A stretch of 64,000 bases of DNA from Thiovibrio sp964588325 (lineage in GTDB: Bacteria; Desulfobacterota; Desulfobulbia; Desulfobulbales; Desulfurivibrionaceae), in the NCBI GenBank assembly GCA_964588325.1, contig CAZPOR010000005.1:62001-126000 (forward strand). Reading direction: 5' to 3'. Shown piece after piece: positions 24,241 through 34,052 of the stretch. The translations under genes and the position numbers were made by a program. Below the pieces are notes generated by a model. That model was not told the DNA's origin. It saw only the letters and a list, made by a program, of their open reading frames with translations, and ran no database searches. Within the stretch, counting starts at the first letter, position 1. The number at the start of each line of letters is the position of its first letter.

Positions 24241-25356
24241 TTATTCTACTGTCCGCTTGGCGTAAAAATCCCGGCGGAACTGGCCGAAACGATCCTCTTC
24301 AATGGCCTTGCGGATCCGGGCCATGAGCCCCACATAGTAATGCAGGTTGTGGATGGTGTTCAACTGCGAGGAAAGAATCTCCCTGGCCATAAAGAGATGC
24401 CGCAGATAGGCGCGGGAATAATTGCGGCAGGTGTAGCAGCCGCACTCCTCATCCACGGGCCTCTGGTCATTCTGATGGCGAGCGTTTTTTATAACAAGCC
24501 TGCCGCTTGAAGTAAAGAGCATTCCGTTTCTCGCGTTTCGCGTGGGCATGACGCAGTCGAACATGTCGATGCCGCGATAGACCGCCTCCACCAGGTTCTC
24601 CGGGGTGCCGACCCCCATGAGGTAGCGGGGATAATCGGCAGGCATCAGGGCGGCGATCTGTTCGGTGATCTCCATCATCAGCTCGGCGGGTTCGCCCACG
24701 CTCAAGCCGCCCAAGGCATAGCCATCAAAGCCGATTTCGACCAGCTCCTCCACCGCCTTGGCCCTCAGATCGGGGTACATGCCGCCCTGGATGATGCCGA
24801 ACAACAACTGCCCCCGTTCTTTATGGGCGGCGCGGGACCGTTTAGCCCAGCGACCGGTGAGATCGGTGGAGGCGATGGCCTCCTCGCGGGTGGCCGGGTA
24901 GGGGATGCAGGTGTCCAGGCACATCATGATGTCGCTGCCCAGCGCCTCCTGCACAGCCACGGCATCCTCGGGGCTCAAGAAGAGGGTGCCGCCGTCGAGA
25001 TGCGACTTGAACCGGGCGCCCTCCTCGGTGATCTTGGTGAGCTCCTTGAGGCTGAAGATCTGGAACCCGCCGCTGTCGGTGAGGATCGGCCGGTCCCAGT
25101 GCATGAATGCATGCAAGCCGCCGAAGGAACGGATCAGCTCATGGCCGGGCCGGATGTAGAGATGGTAGGTGTTGCCGAGGATGATCTGGGCGCCCAGCTC
25201 TTTGAGGTTTTCCGGGGTCACGCCCTTGACCGTGGCCTGGGTGCCCACCGGCATGAAGACCGGGGTCTGCACCGTGCCGTGCAGGGTGCGCACCTCGCCG
25301 CGGCGGGCCGCGCAGTCGCTGGACAGGCGATGCAGGGTATAGGGCGAGCCGGTCAT
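24241..25356 (-). CDS. tgt: Queuine tRNA-ribosyltransferase (tRNA-guanine transglycosylase)
   Basis: Exchanges G34 for preQ1 in GUN-anticodon tRNAs. About 371 aa with TPVFMPVGTQATVKG, the active-site LTDSGGFQIFSL, the QGGMYPDLR segment, GGLSVGEP, and the C-terminal zinc site CGCYTCRNYSRAYLRHL. The ATG at 25356 shares a base with the rph stop (TGATG), indicating coupling; a GTG at 25368 would overlap rph further. Confidence 0.96.
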   Translation of the reverse strand: MTGSPYTLHRLSSDCAARRGEVRTLHGTVQTPVFMPVGTQATVKGVTPENLKELGAQIILGNTYHLYIRPGHELIRSFGGLHAFMHWDRPILTDSGGFQIFSLKELTKITEEGARFKSHLDGGTLFLSPEDAVAVQEALGSDIMMCLDTCIPYPATREEAIASTDLTGRWAKRSRAAHKERGQLLFGIIQGGMYPDLRAKAVEELVEIGFDGYALGGLSVGEPAELMMEITEQIAALMPADYPRYLMGVGTPENLVEAVYRGIDMFDCVMPTRNARNGMLFTSSGRLVIKNARHQNDQRPVDEECGCYTCRNYSRAYLRHLFMAREILSSQLNTIHNLHYYVGLMARIRKAIEEDRFGQFRRDFYAKRTVE

Positions 25357-26057
25357 CACAGAGCCCACAGGGTGAACAACTCATCGATGCCCTTGCGGGC
25401 CAGGGCTGCCATCCGGTTGAAATCCTCGGGGCTGAAGGGGGCGCCTTCGGCAGTGCTTTGGGCCTCCACCCAGCGGCCATCCCCGGTCATGACAAAATTC
25501 GCATCCACCTCGGCGGTGGAATCCTCGGCATAATTGAGATCGAGCAGAGGTTCTCCGTCCACCATGCCCACGCTGACGGCGGCCACAGGAAGGATCTCCA
25601 CCGGGGTGGCGAGAACCCCCTCGCGCAGCATGCGGTCAAGGGCATCCCGCAGGGCAATGGCCGCGCCGGTGATGGAGGCGGTCCGGGTGCCGCCGTCGGC
25701 CTTGAGCACATCGCAGTCCACCCGGAGAGTCACCTCGCCCAGGCGGCTGAGGTCAACCATGGTCCTGAGCGAACGGCCCAAGAGCCGCTGAATCTCGAAG
25801 GTGCGGCCGGACCTGCCCTTGGCCGCCTCACGGGCCATGCGGCTGTTGGTCGAGCAGGGCAGCATGCCGTACTCCGCCGTAATCCAGCCCTGGCCGGTTC
25901 CCCGCAAAAACGGAGGAACGCTGGTCTCCAGGGTGACGGCGCAGGCAACCTGGGTGCCGCCCATGGTGATGAGCAGCGAGGCATAAGCCTGGGGCTGGAA
26001 GCCCTTTTCAATAGTGACCGGCCGCAGCGCATCCGCGGCCCGTTGATCGTTTCGCAT
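25356..26057 (-). CDS. rph: Ribonuclease PH
   Basis: Phosphorolytic 3'-5' exoribonuclease that trims tRNA 3' ends. About 233 aa. The sequence has RPVTIEKGFQ near the start, GWITAEYGMLP, SRMAREAAKGRSGRTFEIQ, VDCDVLKADGGTRTASITG and DLNYAEDSTAEVD, all typical of RNase PH. The ATG at 26057 is used because the added residues of a longer form are not conserved and lead into a REP element. Coupled to tgt. Confidence 0.96.
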   Translation of the reverse strand: MRNDQRAADALRPVTIEKGFQPQAYASLLITMGGTQVACAVTLETSVPPFLRGTGQGWITAEYGMLPCSTNSRMAREAAKGRSGRTFEIQRLLGRSLRTMVDLSRLGEVTLRVDCDVLKADGGTRTASITGAAIALRDALDRMLREGVLATPVEILPVAAVSVGMVDGEPLLDLNYAEDSTAEVDANFVMTGDGRWVEAQSTAEGAPFSPEDFNRMAALARKGIDELFTLWAL

Positions 26058-26090
26058 GATGAATTTCCTGAAAAGTAATGAAAGATTGCC

Positions 26091-26168
26091 GTCATTCCGG
26101 CGCAAGCCGGAATCCAGTATTTTATGGAAAATCGGTCAAATCTGGACCCCGGCCTCCGCCGGGGTGAC
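26091..26168. repeat. REP-like hairpin element, copy B
   Basis: GTCATTCCGGCGCAAGCCGG and CCGGCCTCCGCCGGGGTGAC bound a 78-bp unit between rph and the peptidase gene. Same family as copies at 21544 and 60135. Confidence 0.85.
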
Positions 26169-26172
26169 GGCT

Positions 26173-27273
26173 TTACTGATCCAAAAAGGTGGTGTCTTTA
26201 TTCAACACCCTACACCCGTCTTCTTCAATCACCGCCATGTTTTCCAACCGGATCCCGCCCCAGCCCGGGATATACACCCCCGGCTCCACCGTGACCACCA
26301 TGCCGACCCCAAGGGGCTTGCGGTTCCGGTAGTTGAGCGAGGGGCCTTCGTGCACGTTCAACCCCACCCCGTGACCCAGGCCGTGGCCGAACCGCTCGCC
26401 CAAACCCGCCCGCTCGATCACCCCGCGGGCGATCTTGTCCACCGCCATGCCGCTGATCCCGGCGCGCAGGCTGTTCAGCCCGGCCAGTTGCGCCTTGCGC
26501 ACCAGGCGGAAGAGCGCCACGGTTTTGTCGTCCGGCGCGCCCAGCACCACGGTGCGGGTCATGTCCGAACAGTAGCCGTCCAGCACCAACCCCATGTCGA
26601 TGACAATGGTTTCCCCCGCAGCCAACGGCCGGTCGGAGGGAGTCGCGTGGGGCAGGGCCGCGTTTGGCCCGCCTGCCACGATGGTTTCGAAACTCGGCCG
26701 TTCCGCGCCCTTGAGCCGCATGACGTTTTCGATGGCGTGCGCCACCTCTTTCTCGGTCCGGCCGGGCCGCAGGGTGGGGTAGATATCCTGAAACACCGCT
26801 TCGTTGAGCAGCACCGCCCGTTCGATCCTGGCCAGCTCCGCCGCATCCTTTGCCAGCCGCAACTCCTCGACAAACCCGGTGAGCGGCGTCAGCTCCACCG
26901 TGAGACTCTCCGCCAGCTTCGCCAGGCTCAGGGAGGTGGAATGCAGGAAATAATGGCTCTCAAAGGCCAGCCGTGTGATGCGCAGCCTCTTGAGCAGTAA
27001 GCGCAACAGGGGAAACAGCCCCCGTGGGTAGAGCTTGACCCGAAAACCCGTGGCCTCCTGCTCCGCCTGCAGGTAAAACCGGGAGTCGGTGAGCAGGTAG
27101 GGTTCGCCCTCGCAGGGGATGAGCAGGACGCCCGCGCTTTCGTTGATCGCATGGTCCCTGGCCGTATAGCCGCTGAGATACCTGCGGTTTTCCGGCTGGG
27201 TAACGAGGATGCCGTCGAGCTGGCGCCGCTTGAGGCTGCGCCTGATCCGGTCAAGGACTCCCTTGCTCGGCAT
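26173..27273 (-). CDS. Xaa-Pro aminopeptidase / M24 metallopeptidase
   Basis: A 366-aa pita-bread dimetal peptidase. A creatinase-like N-terminal domain (to about 130, ending near the ELTPLTGFVEELR region) precedes the M24 catalytic domain. Metal-site segments are visible: VIDMGLVLDGYCSDMTRTVV, HGLGHGVGLNVHEGP, and VTVEPGVYIPG with a later IRLENMAVI. It fits PepP/PepQ-type proline peptidases, but the exact specificity is not decidable. The ATG at 27273 places it 4 nt after the preceding gene's stop; longer forms would overlap that gene. Confidence 0.9.
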   Translation of the reverse strand: MPSKGVLDRIRRSLKRRQLDGILVTQPENRRYLSGYTARDHAINESAGVLLIPCEGEPYLLTDSRFYLQAEQEATGFRVKLYPRGLFPLLRLLLKRLRITRLAFESHYFLHSTSLSLAKLAESLTVELTPLTGFVEELRLAKDAAELARIERAVLLNEAVFQDIYPTLRPGRTEKEVAHAIENVMRLKGAERPSFETIVAGGPNAALPHATPSDRPLAAGETIVIDMGLVLDGYCSDMTRTVVLGAPDDKTVALFRLVRKAQLAGLNSLRAGISGMAVDKIARGVIERAGLGERFGHGLGHGVGLNVHEGPSLNYRNRKPLGVGMVVTVEPGVYIPGWGGIRLENMAVIEEDGCRVLNKDTTFLDQ

Positions 27274-27277
27274 GGAA

Positions 27278-27538
27278 TCAATGCATGAAATGGACAAAAA
27301 CCTTGACCCCGAACCGGTAGAGCTTGCCGTGCAACCCCTGAATGGATTGGGTGAGATCAGCCTGCCCGAAATCCACCTGATAGCGGTACGGCTTATCGAG
27401 CACCGTAAGGAACCCAAAGCAAGGCTTGTTGTAGCGCGCCTCCGCCCCGGCCGCATACCAATCCTTGAACCTTTTTTCAACCTCGGGCAGATCCTTGGGA
27501 TCGGCCTCTTCCACGTCGAGCCAGATTTCTGCTTCCAT
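27278..27538 (-). CDS. Conserved hypothetical small protein
   Basis: 86 aa, not recognised. No signal peptide, membrane segment or metal motif. The N terminus is acidic (MEAEIWLDVEEADPKDLPE) and the rest is mixed with many aromatics (YRYQVDFGQADL, VKVFVHFMH). AAGGAGG precedes the ATG at 27538. It lies 4 nt before the peptidase ATG and 32 nt after the coiled-coil gene, in the same direction, so it is probably part of a short operon. Confidence 0.68.
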   Translation of the reverse strand: MEAEIWLDVEEADPKDLPEVEKRFKDWYAAGAEARYNKPCFGFLTVLDKPYRYQVDFGQADLTQSIQGLHGKLYRFGVKVFVHFMH

Positions 27539-27570
27539 ATTCCCTCCTTGCCTGAAACTGTCGCCCCAGG

Positions 27571-28173
27571 CTATGGGGCAACCTCCATCACCAGATGGCG
27601 TTCCACCAGATCCTTCAGTTGCTGCAGGGCCTTGCCGTACTGGTCGTTGAGCTGGCCTTGAATCCGGACCCATTCCTCCTGAAACTTGGGGTGCTGGGAG
27701 GGTTGCAGCTTCATGGCCATGCCGGTCTGCTTGGCCAGATTCTGCTCCATCATGGCCATCTGCTGGGTGAATTGCGCTTCAAGCTGTTCCTTGAGCTGCT
27801 CGCCATGCTGCCGGTAGCCATCGAGAATCTTTTTCATCTCTCCCAATATCTGGAGCAACTGGCCATCGCCCTGGCCGACTTCAACCAGGCCCTGCATGGC
27901 TTTATCCGCCAAGGCCTGCTTCTCCAGCTCCCGGGCCAGGAAGATATTGCGCAGCAGGGACTGCACCGCCCCTTTCCGCACCACCCCCGATTCCTCCGGC
28001 GGCAGAGCGGCAAGCCTTTCTGCCAGCCCCGCTTCCCCGCGCATGTAGGCGGCGCCGAGACGCATGCCCTCCTTGAGCCGCTCCTCGCCGAGATAATCGC
28101 TGTCCCCTGCTCCGGCAGCCATCCGCGCCGCCCGCTCCATCACCATATCCATGGTGCTCTTTATTTCCGCCAT
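27571..28173 (-). CDS. Helical/coiled-coil hypothetical protein
   Basis: 200 aa, family not recognised. It is almost entirely helical and Gln/Glu/Lys-rich, with a long amphipathic stretch from about 95 to 190 (QILGEMKKILDGY, EQLKEQLEAQFTQQMAMMEQ, ALQQLKDLVERHL) that suggests a coiled coil. No signal peptide. First gene of the run leading to the 86-aa protein and the peptidase. Confidence 0.7.
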   Translation of the reverse strand: MAEIKSTMDMVMERAARMAAGAGDSDYLGEERLKEGMRLGAAYMRGEAGLAERLAALPPEESGVVRKGAVQSLLRNIFLARELEKQALADKAMQGLVEVGQGDGQLLQILGEMKKILDGYRQHGEQLKEQLEAQFTQQMAMMEQNLAKQTGMAMKLQPSQHPKFQEEWVRIQGQLNDQYGKALQQLKDLVERHLVMEVAP

Positions 28174-28264
28174 GGAACACAGCCTCCTTGAATCTTCATT
28201 TTTTTCAGGTATCCTTGGGCCAAGGATACACCAAGGCCCAAGGCTTTTCCAGCTCTGTCTTTTC

Positions 28265-30355
28265 TTAACGCGGGAAAGCGGCCATGATCCCGCCATCCAC
28301 CGGCAGGGTGGCGCCGGTGGTGGGGGTCTGCTCGCTGGCGAAAAAAACCACCGCGTTGCCGACATGGTCGGCATGCACCGTGGTTTTCAGGAGATTGCGC
28401 TGGCGGTAATAGTCCTTGAGTCCTTCCGGATCGAGGTTGCGGGAGCGCATCCGCTCGGGCCCCACCACATCCCAGAGCCCGGAGGAAACGCCAGCGTCAT
28501 CGAAGATCGCATCGGCATTGATCATGTTGACCCGCACCCCGGACTCGGCCAGCTCCAGGGCGGCAATCTTGCCCAACTGGTGCGCTCCAGCCTTGGAAGC
28601 GCTGTAGGCGCCAAAGGATGCCCCCGGAGCAAAGACGTTTTTCGAGCTGTTGATCACGATGGAGCCGCCGGTCCCCTGACGCTTGAAAATCGGGATCGCC
28701 CCCTTGATCACCTGGAACACCCCCACGCAGTTGACATCCATCACCTGCCGGAAGGCCGCTTCGCTTAAGCTCTCAAGCTTTGCCACATGGGCGATGCCCG
28801 CGTTGGGCACCAGAATATCCAAGCCGCCGCATTCCAAAACCAACCGCTCCAGGCCGAGTTGCACCGCTTCTTCGCTGGTCACGTCCATGAGCAAGGGAGA
28901 AACCATCCGGCTGCCAAAGGTATCGGCCAGATTATGGCAGACGGTTTCCAACCGCTCCTGGTTGATATCGGTCATGAAGACCCGTGCGCCAGCCTCCAGA
29001 AGCTTGCGGCCGATGCCCATGGCGATGGCCCCGCCCCCGCCGGTGACCAGCGCGGTTCTGCCTTCAAGGGGCCTTGGCTTTGTCTTGCCCAGCTTGGCTT
29101 GCTCCAGACCCCAGTATTCCATGTCGAAGATTGCATCCTGCCCGAGTTCGCGGTAGGGGCCGAGGGATGCGCCCAGCAGCTTGGCCGCGATGGTGTGCTC
29201 GGCGATATCCGCTGCGATCCCGGCATCCTTCCCGGTGAACCCGGCGGCTATTACCCCCAACCCTGGCACCAGCACTATCCGCGGCAGGGAGTCCAGCTTG
29301 GTGCGGGCAACCCGTTTCGCTTCCGTCTGGACTGCGAAATACCGGTCATACTCCTCTTGGTACCGGGCAAGACCGTTCCGCACCGCAGCCATGGTTTCTT
29401 CCTCATCCAGACCAGCCGCCTCAAGCCACAGGGGGTAATTTTTGGTGCGGATCACATGGTCCGGGGTGAGTACTCCGCCCGTGAAAAGCTCCTTGGCGTC
29501 CGACCGGGCAAGGGCGGCGAGGATCTCCTGATTCCGCCGGACCGCCAGTTGCATGGTGCGGCGACGGCCGGATTCCTCGACAAAACTCAATCCCCCCCGC
29601 AGGATGGGCAGCACCACCGAGGGCTGCACCAGCCCCGGATCGACAACCGGGCGTGCGGTTTCCCCGGCGGCGCGCGTGGCAAGATACGTTTCGGCCCGGC
29701 TCACATAATCGATCATGCGGTCATAGGCGGTTTTCGCATCCTCGCCAAAGGTAAAGATACCGTGGTTTTTCAGGATGATGCAGTCTATGCCGGGGTTGCG
29801 CTCATAGAGTTCGGCCATGGCCAAGGCCAGGGGCATACCCGGCATGATGAAGGGCAGAATGCCTATATTGTCGCCCAGAGCCGCGTGCAGATGGTGTTCC
29901 GCCTCGTCCCGGTTGGTCAGGGTGACAATGGCGTCGGCATGGGTATGATCGATGAACCGCTGCGGCAGAAAGGCATGCACCAGGGTTTCGATGGAGGGAT
30001 TGGGCGAACCGGCATCCAGAAGATGGGTGCGGAACTGGTTGACCATCTCGGCATCGCTCAAGTTCCCGACCTGCCGCAGTTTACGCAGATAGACGAGATC
30101 CAGGCCGGGAAAACCCTGGGGCGCGATGACCCCAAGATCCCAGCCGCTTCCCTTGATATAGAGGATCTCCTGAGCTTCCCCCACCAGGTTGGTGATAAAG
30201 CACTTCACCGAGGTATTGCCGCCGCCGTGCAGCACAAGATCCTCTTCCGCGCCGAGCAGCCGCGAGGTATACACCCGGAGGGCGAGTTCCCGTGGGCAGT
30301 TGGGATAGGCGCCCACAAAGGCCTGGGCCTCTTTTTCATCATAACGGTTCTTCAT
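28265..30355 (-). CDS. Bifunctional class II aldolase / short-chain dehydrogenase
   Basis: A 696-aa fusion. Residues 1-~410 form a class II aldolase-like domain with HGGGNTSVK, KGSGWDLGVI, the zinc-type HTHADAIVTLTN and LKNHGIFTFG. Residues ~425-696 form an SDR domain with ALVTGGGGAIAMGIG (NAD binding), VPNAGIAHV, INSSKNV, and catalytic YSASKAG (YxxxK). The same architecture is found in RhaD/E-type rhamnulose-1-phosphate aldolase/lactaldehyde dehydrogenases. No rhamnose genes are nearby, so the substrate is uncertain; a role in sugar-phosphate or lactaldehyde metabolism is inferred. Confidence 0.9.
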   Translation of the reverse strand: MKNRYDEKEAQAFVGAYPNCPRELALRVYTSRLLGAEEDLVLHGGGNTSVKCFITNLVGEAQEILYIKGSGWDLGVIAPQGFPGLDLVYLRKLRQVGNLSDAEMVNQFRTHLLDAGSPNPSIETLVHAFLPQRFIDHTHADAIVTLTNRDEAEHHLHAALGDNIGILPFIMPGMPLALAMAELYERNPGIDCIILKNHGIFTFGEDAKTAYDRMIDYVSRAETYLATRAAGETARPVVDPGLVQPSVVLPILRGGLSFVEESGRRRTMQLAVRRNQEILAALARSDAKELFTGGVLTPDHVIRTKNYPLWLEAAGLDEEETMAAVRNGLARYQEEYDRYFAVQTEAKRVARTKLDSLPRIVLVPGLGVIAAGFTGKDAGIAADIAEHTIAAKLLGASLGPYRELGQDAIFDMEYWGLEQAKLGKTKPRPLEGRTALVTGGGGAIAMGIGRKLLEAGARVFMTDINQERLETVCHNLADTFGSRMVSPLLMDVTSEEAVQLGLERLVLECGGLDILVPNAGIAHVAKLESLSEAAFRQVMDVNCVGVFQVIKGAIPIFKRQGTGGSIVINSSKNVFAPGASFGAYSASKAGAHQLGKIAALELAESGVRVNMINADAIFDDAGVSSGLWDVVGPERMRSRNLDPEGLKDYYRQRNLLKTTVHADHVGNAVVFFASEQTPTTGATLPVDGGIMAAFPR

Positions 30356-30478
30356 ACGGCACTATTCTCCTGAAAAACACCGGCCCATGCGCCGGAAAAA
30401 GTTCTCAACGGTTTAATTATTTAATAAAATCTTTACGCCAAAAACAACCTAAAAAGTTGACTTTTCTACGTTTTTTGC

Positions 30479-30506
30479 TTGACACCCCCCTCATATGGAT
30501 TACAGA
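30479..30506 (+). promoter_or_regulatory. Candidate sigma70 promoter of dnaG-rpoD
   Basis: TTGACA, a 16-nt spacer and TACAGA, about 80 nt before the dnaG ATG. Located in the 229-nt divergent gap with the aldolase/SDR gene. Confidence 0.5.
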
Positions 30507-30584
30507 GAAAGATGGGCAGTATCATACCCCAGTTATTTTCGATCGTGTACCTTTCCTTTTGCTCTGAGGAGTCTTTTTGACGGT

Positions 30585-32354
30585 ATGGCTGTGAATCAGG
30601 GAGAAGATACCGTCCAGCTCATCAAGGACGCCGTGGACATCGCCGAGATCATCGGCGAGCATGTCTCCCTCAAGCGCGCAGGCACCAACCTCAAGGGGCT
30701 TTGCCCTTTTCATTCCGAAAAAACACCATCCTTCACCGTCAACCCGGAGCGCAAAACCTACCACTGCTTTGGTTGCGGCGAGGGGGGCGACGTCTTCAGC
30801 TTCATGATGAACTTCCACCGCCTGAGCTTTGTCGAAGCGCTGAAAGAGCTGGCCCGCAGATATCAGATCCCCCTGCCGGAAAAACCGTTGAATCCGCAGG
30901 AGCTGGAAAAAGCCCAAAAGCGCGAGGCGTTGCAGGGCGCCAATGAAAAGGCCGCCGAGCTCTTTCATCAGCTCCTGCTTTCCGATCCGGTCGCGCAAAA
31001 GGCCCGCGAGTATCTTAACAAACGCGGCATCCCCGAAGAAATCACCAAGGAATTCCGCCTGGGCTTTGCCCCGGACAGTTGGAATTTTCTCGTCAACACC
31101 CTGCCCAAGCAGAATATCTCCCTTGAGGCGGCCAAGGAGGCGGGCCTGATCGTGCCCCGGGAAAAGTCCGGCTTTTATGACCGTTTCCGCAACCGGATCA
31201 TGTTTCCCATCGTCGGCCTGACCGGCAGGATCGTCGCCTTTGGCGGCCGCATCCTGGACGATGGCCAGCCCAAGTACATGAACTCGCCGGAATCCCCGGT
31301 GTTTGACAAAAGCCGGACCCTCTTCGGCCTCTACCAGAACCGGGAACACATCCGCCAGGCCAAAAACTGCCTGGTGGTTGAAGGCAACTTCGATCTGCTG
31401 TCCCTGGCCGTGCACGGAGTGCGCAACGTGGTCGCCCCCCTGGGCACCGCTCTGACCCAACCCCATGTCCGCTCGCTCAAGGGCTACACCGATGAAGTGA
31501 TTCTGCTGTTTGACGGCGACCAGGCCGGACTCAAGGCCGCCATGCGCTCGGTCCCGCTGTTTTTGAGCGAACAGGTCACGGCCAGAATAGCCGTGCTGCC
31601 CGAAACCCATGATCCGGACACCTTTGTCCGGGAGTTCGGCCGGGAGGGGCTGCACAAACACCTGAAAAACGCCATGCCCCTGCCGGAATTTGTTTTTGAC
31701 AAGCTCGTCGCCCAATACGGCTCGAGCGTGGCGGGCAAGGCAAAAATCGTTGCGGAATTGCAGGAGCTGATCAAGGCCATAGGCGATCAACATCTCCAGC
31801 GCACCCTTTTCGTCTCGCATTTCGCCAAAAAACTGGACCTCACCCCGCAGCAGCTCCTTGCCGGGGTCATTCTCCCCCAGACAACCGGCACCCAGGCAGC
31901 AAAACCCGCAGCCGCGCATGGGAAGGACGAAGCCCTCCTTCCCATGAAGCAGCGCCAGCTCCTTGAATTCCTGGTGGCCTACCCGGAATATCTCCCCGCC
32001 TTTTTGGCGGCCGGGCTCGAAGCGATCATCATGAACCAGTTCGGCCTGGCCATTCTCCATCTGCTCAAGAGGCAGCCGGATCTCTCCGGCGGGCCGGAAC
32101 AGCTCCTCGAACTTGCCACCGGCCCGGAACGGGCTTTTATCTCCCGCCTGCTCATCTCCACGCCCTCGCATGCCGAAGAGATGCGGGAGCAGATGGCCCG
32201 GGAAATGTTGCACTGGCTCTCCTCAACCAGCCTGAAGGCAAAAAAGGAACGGCTCATGAAGCAGATACGCGAAGCCCAGCACGCCCGGAATGAACAGCTC
32301 CTGATGGAGCTGATGACCCAAAAAATCCAGATGGACGAGGCCCTGCATTCATAG
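30585..32354 (+). CDS. dnaG: DNA primase
   Basis: Synthesises RNA primers at the replication fork. 589 aa in three usual parts: CHC2 zinc domain (CPFHSEKTPSF, YHCFGCGEGGD, residues ~40-70), TOPRIM core (VVEGNFDLLSL; LLFDGDQAG, about 260-345), and a helical C-terminal DnaB-interacting region. The ATG at 30585 has GAGGAG about 13 nt upstream; the in-frame GTG two codons later is an alternative. Followed 76 nt later by rpoD: the macromolecular-synthesis operon without rpsU. Confidence 0.96.
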   Translation: MAVNQGEDTVQLIKDAVDIAEIIGEHVSLKRAGTNLKGLCPFHSEKTPSFTVNPERKTYHCFGCGEGGDVFSFMMNFHRLSFVEALKELARRYQIPLPEKPLNPQELEKAQKREALQGANEKAAELFHQLLLSDPVAQKAREYLNKRGIPEEITKEFRLGFAPDSWNFLVNTLPKQNISLEAAKEAGLIVPREKSGFYDRFRNRIMFPIVGLTGRIVAFGGRILDDGQPKYMNSPESPVFDKSRTLFGLYQNREHIRQAKNCLVVEGNFDLLSLAVHGVRNVVAPLGTALTQPHVRSLKGYTDEVILLFDGDQAGLKAAMRSVPLFLSEQVTARIAVLPETHDPDTFVREFGREGLHKHLKNAMPLPEFVFDKLVAQYGSSVAGKAKIVAELQELIKAIGDQHLQRTLFVSHFAKKLDLTPQQLLAGVILPQTTGTQAAKPAAAHGKDEALLPMKQRQLLEFLVAYPEYLPAFLAAGLEAIIMNQFGLAILHLLKRQPDLSGGPEQLLELATGPERAFISRLLISTPSHAEEMREQMAREMLHWLSSTSLKAKKERLMKQIREAQHARNEQLLMELMTQKIQMDEALHS

Positions 32355-32430
32355 GGCTCGTACTCGTTTTCGACAGCTTTTGTATAAGTTAAAGAGGTGG
32401 GGCGAATTAACTTAGGAGGGTGAAAAAGCT

Positions 32431-34041
32431 ATGGCGAGGCATGAGAAAGCAACCAAACAACCAGGGATCACCGCGGCCAAGGAAATGGCAAGCGTCCTGC
32501 TGGCAGACGAAGTTTTGCTTGAAAGTGGAGAGGAAGAGGAAAGCGGCTGGTCGGTTGAACGCCCGAATAATCTGACCGCCATTTTTGATCTGGACCTGGA
32601 CACCGAGGCCGATTTGGAAGAAAGCCTGCATCCGGTGGAACAGGAGGATGACAGCCCCGGCGAAGGGCTGATCACCAAGGCCCGCGATCTTTCCGGCAAC
32701 CAACTGGATCCGGTCAAGGCATATCTCCAGGAAATGGGTTCGGTCGGCCTGCTTTCCTCGGAGGCGGAAACCGAGATCGCCAAGAAGATCGAAGACGGGG
32801 AAAAACTGATCCAAGATACCCTCCTGACCACGCCGCTGGCCGTTGAATACCTGCGCGAGGTGGCGGACAAGATGCTGGCCGGGAAACGGAGCATCGCCGA
32901 TATCCTGCGCGGCCTGGATGAAACAAACAATCAGGTCAATGAAGAAAAAAAGGAGCGTTTCCTCTGGCAGATCAGCGAGGCGCACCGGCTCAACGAAGAA
33001 CTTTCGGCCTTCCGCCTCGATCTGCTTGACCCCGCGACAACCAAGAGCGAAGCCCAGAAGATCAGGATCCGCATAAAACGCAACACCAAGGCGATCGCCA
33101 GACTTTTCGAGCACGACCGCTTGAGCGCCAAGCATCTCTCCGCCATCATCGCCCGGCTGCGCAAACAAGAGGGCAAGCTTTCCCCGCCAGCCCAAATCAG
33201 GGAAGATACAGTCAAGTATCCCCTCTTTTTGCAGGGATGCATCAAAACCCATGGCATCGACCATGAATCGCTGGTTGTCTTGCTGGCCGAAATCACCGCC
33301 GGCGAAAAAGCCAGCCGCGAGTCAAAAAACGCCTTGGTGCAGGCCAATCTGCGCCTCGTGGTCAGCGTGGCGAAAAAATACGCCAACCGGGGGCTGCAAC
33401 TGCTCGACCTGATCCAGGAAGGCAACATCGGGTTGATGAAGGCCGTGGAAAAATTCGAATACCGGAGGGGCTACAAATTCAGCACCTATGCCACCTGGTG
33501 GATCAGACAGGCCATCACCCGGGCCATTGCCGACCAGGGCCGCACCATCCGCATCCCCGTGCACATGATCGACACCATTAACCGCCTCCTCAAGGGCGCC
33601 AAGGATTTCCTGCGGGAAACCGGGAGGGAACCCACCCCCGAGGAAATGGCCGAACGGCTCGATATCGACCTGAGCAAAGTCAAGAACATCCTGAAGATCG
33701 CCAAGGAGCCTCTGTCCCTGGACACCCCCATCGGCAGCAGCGAGGACAGCTATCTTTCCGATTTCATCGAGGATGTGGATTCCCTCTCGCCGGACGAGGC
33801 AACCGCCATGGAAAGCCTGCGGGAGAATCTCCGCAACGTCCTGCGCACCCTCTCCCCGCGGGAAGAGCTGGTCCTGCGCATGCGTTTCGGCATCGACACT
33901 TCGGTTGACCTGACCCTGGAGGAGGTTGGCGACAACTTCGCCGTCACCAGGGAACGGATCCGCCAGATAGAGGCCAAGGCGCTGAAAAAACTCAAGCACC
34001 CTACCCGGCGCAATCTGCTCTTCGCCTTTTATAACGATTAA
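32431..34041 (+). CDS. rpoD: RNA polymerase primary sigma factor RpoD (sigma70)
   Basis: Housekeeping sigma factor, 536 aa. Region 1.2 (DPVKAYLQEMGSVGLLS, about 90), a non-conserved insert (about 130-285), region 2 with the core-binding ANLRLVVSVAKKYANRG and the -10-reading YKFSTYATWWIRQAI (about 345-380), region 3 (GREPTPEEMAERL), and region 4 with HTH TLEEVGDNFAVTRERIRQIE near the C terminus. The non-conserved region is shorter than in E. coli RpoD (613 aa). AGGAGGG precedes the ATG. Ends at a strong terminator. Confidence 0.97.
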   Translation: MARHEKATKQPGITAAKEMASVLLADEVLLESGEEEESGWSVERPNNLTAIFDLDLDTEADLEESLHPVEQEDDSPGEGLITKARDLSGNQLDPVKAYLQEMGSVGLLSSEAETEIAKKIEDGEKLIQDTLLTTPLAVEYLREVADKMLAGKRSIADILRGLDETNNQVNEEKKERFLWQISEAHRLNEELSAFRLDLLDPATTKSEAQKIRIRIKRNTKAIARLFEHDRLSAKHLSAIIARLRKQEGKLSPPAQIREDTVKYPLFLQGCIKTHGIDHESLVVLLAEITAGEKASRESKNALVQANLRLVVSVAKKYANRGLQLLDLIQEGNIGLMKAVEKFEYRRGYKFSTYATWWIRQAITRAIADQGRTIRIPVHMIDTINRLLKGAKDFLRETGREPTPEEMAERLDIDLSKVKNILKIAKEPLSLDTPIGSSEDSYLSDFIEDVDSLSPDEATAMESLRENLRNVLRTLSPREELVLRMRFGIDTSVDLTLEEVGDNFAVTRERIRQIEAKALKKLKHPTRRNLLFAFYND

Positions 34042-34052
34042 CCGGCGCGGAG

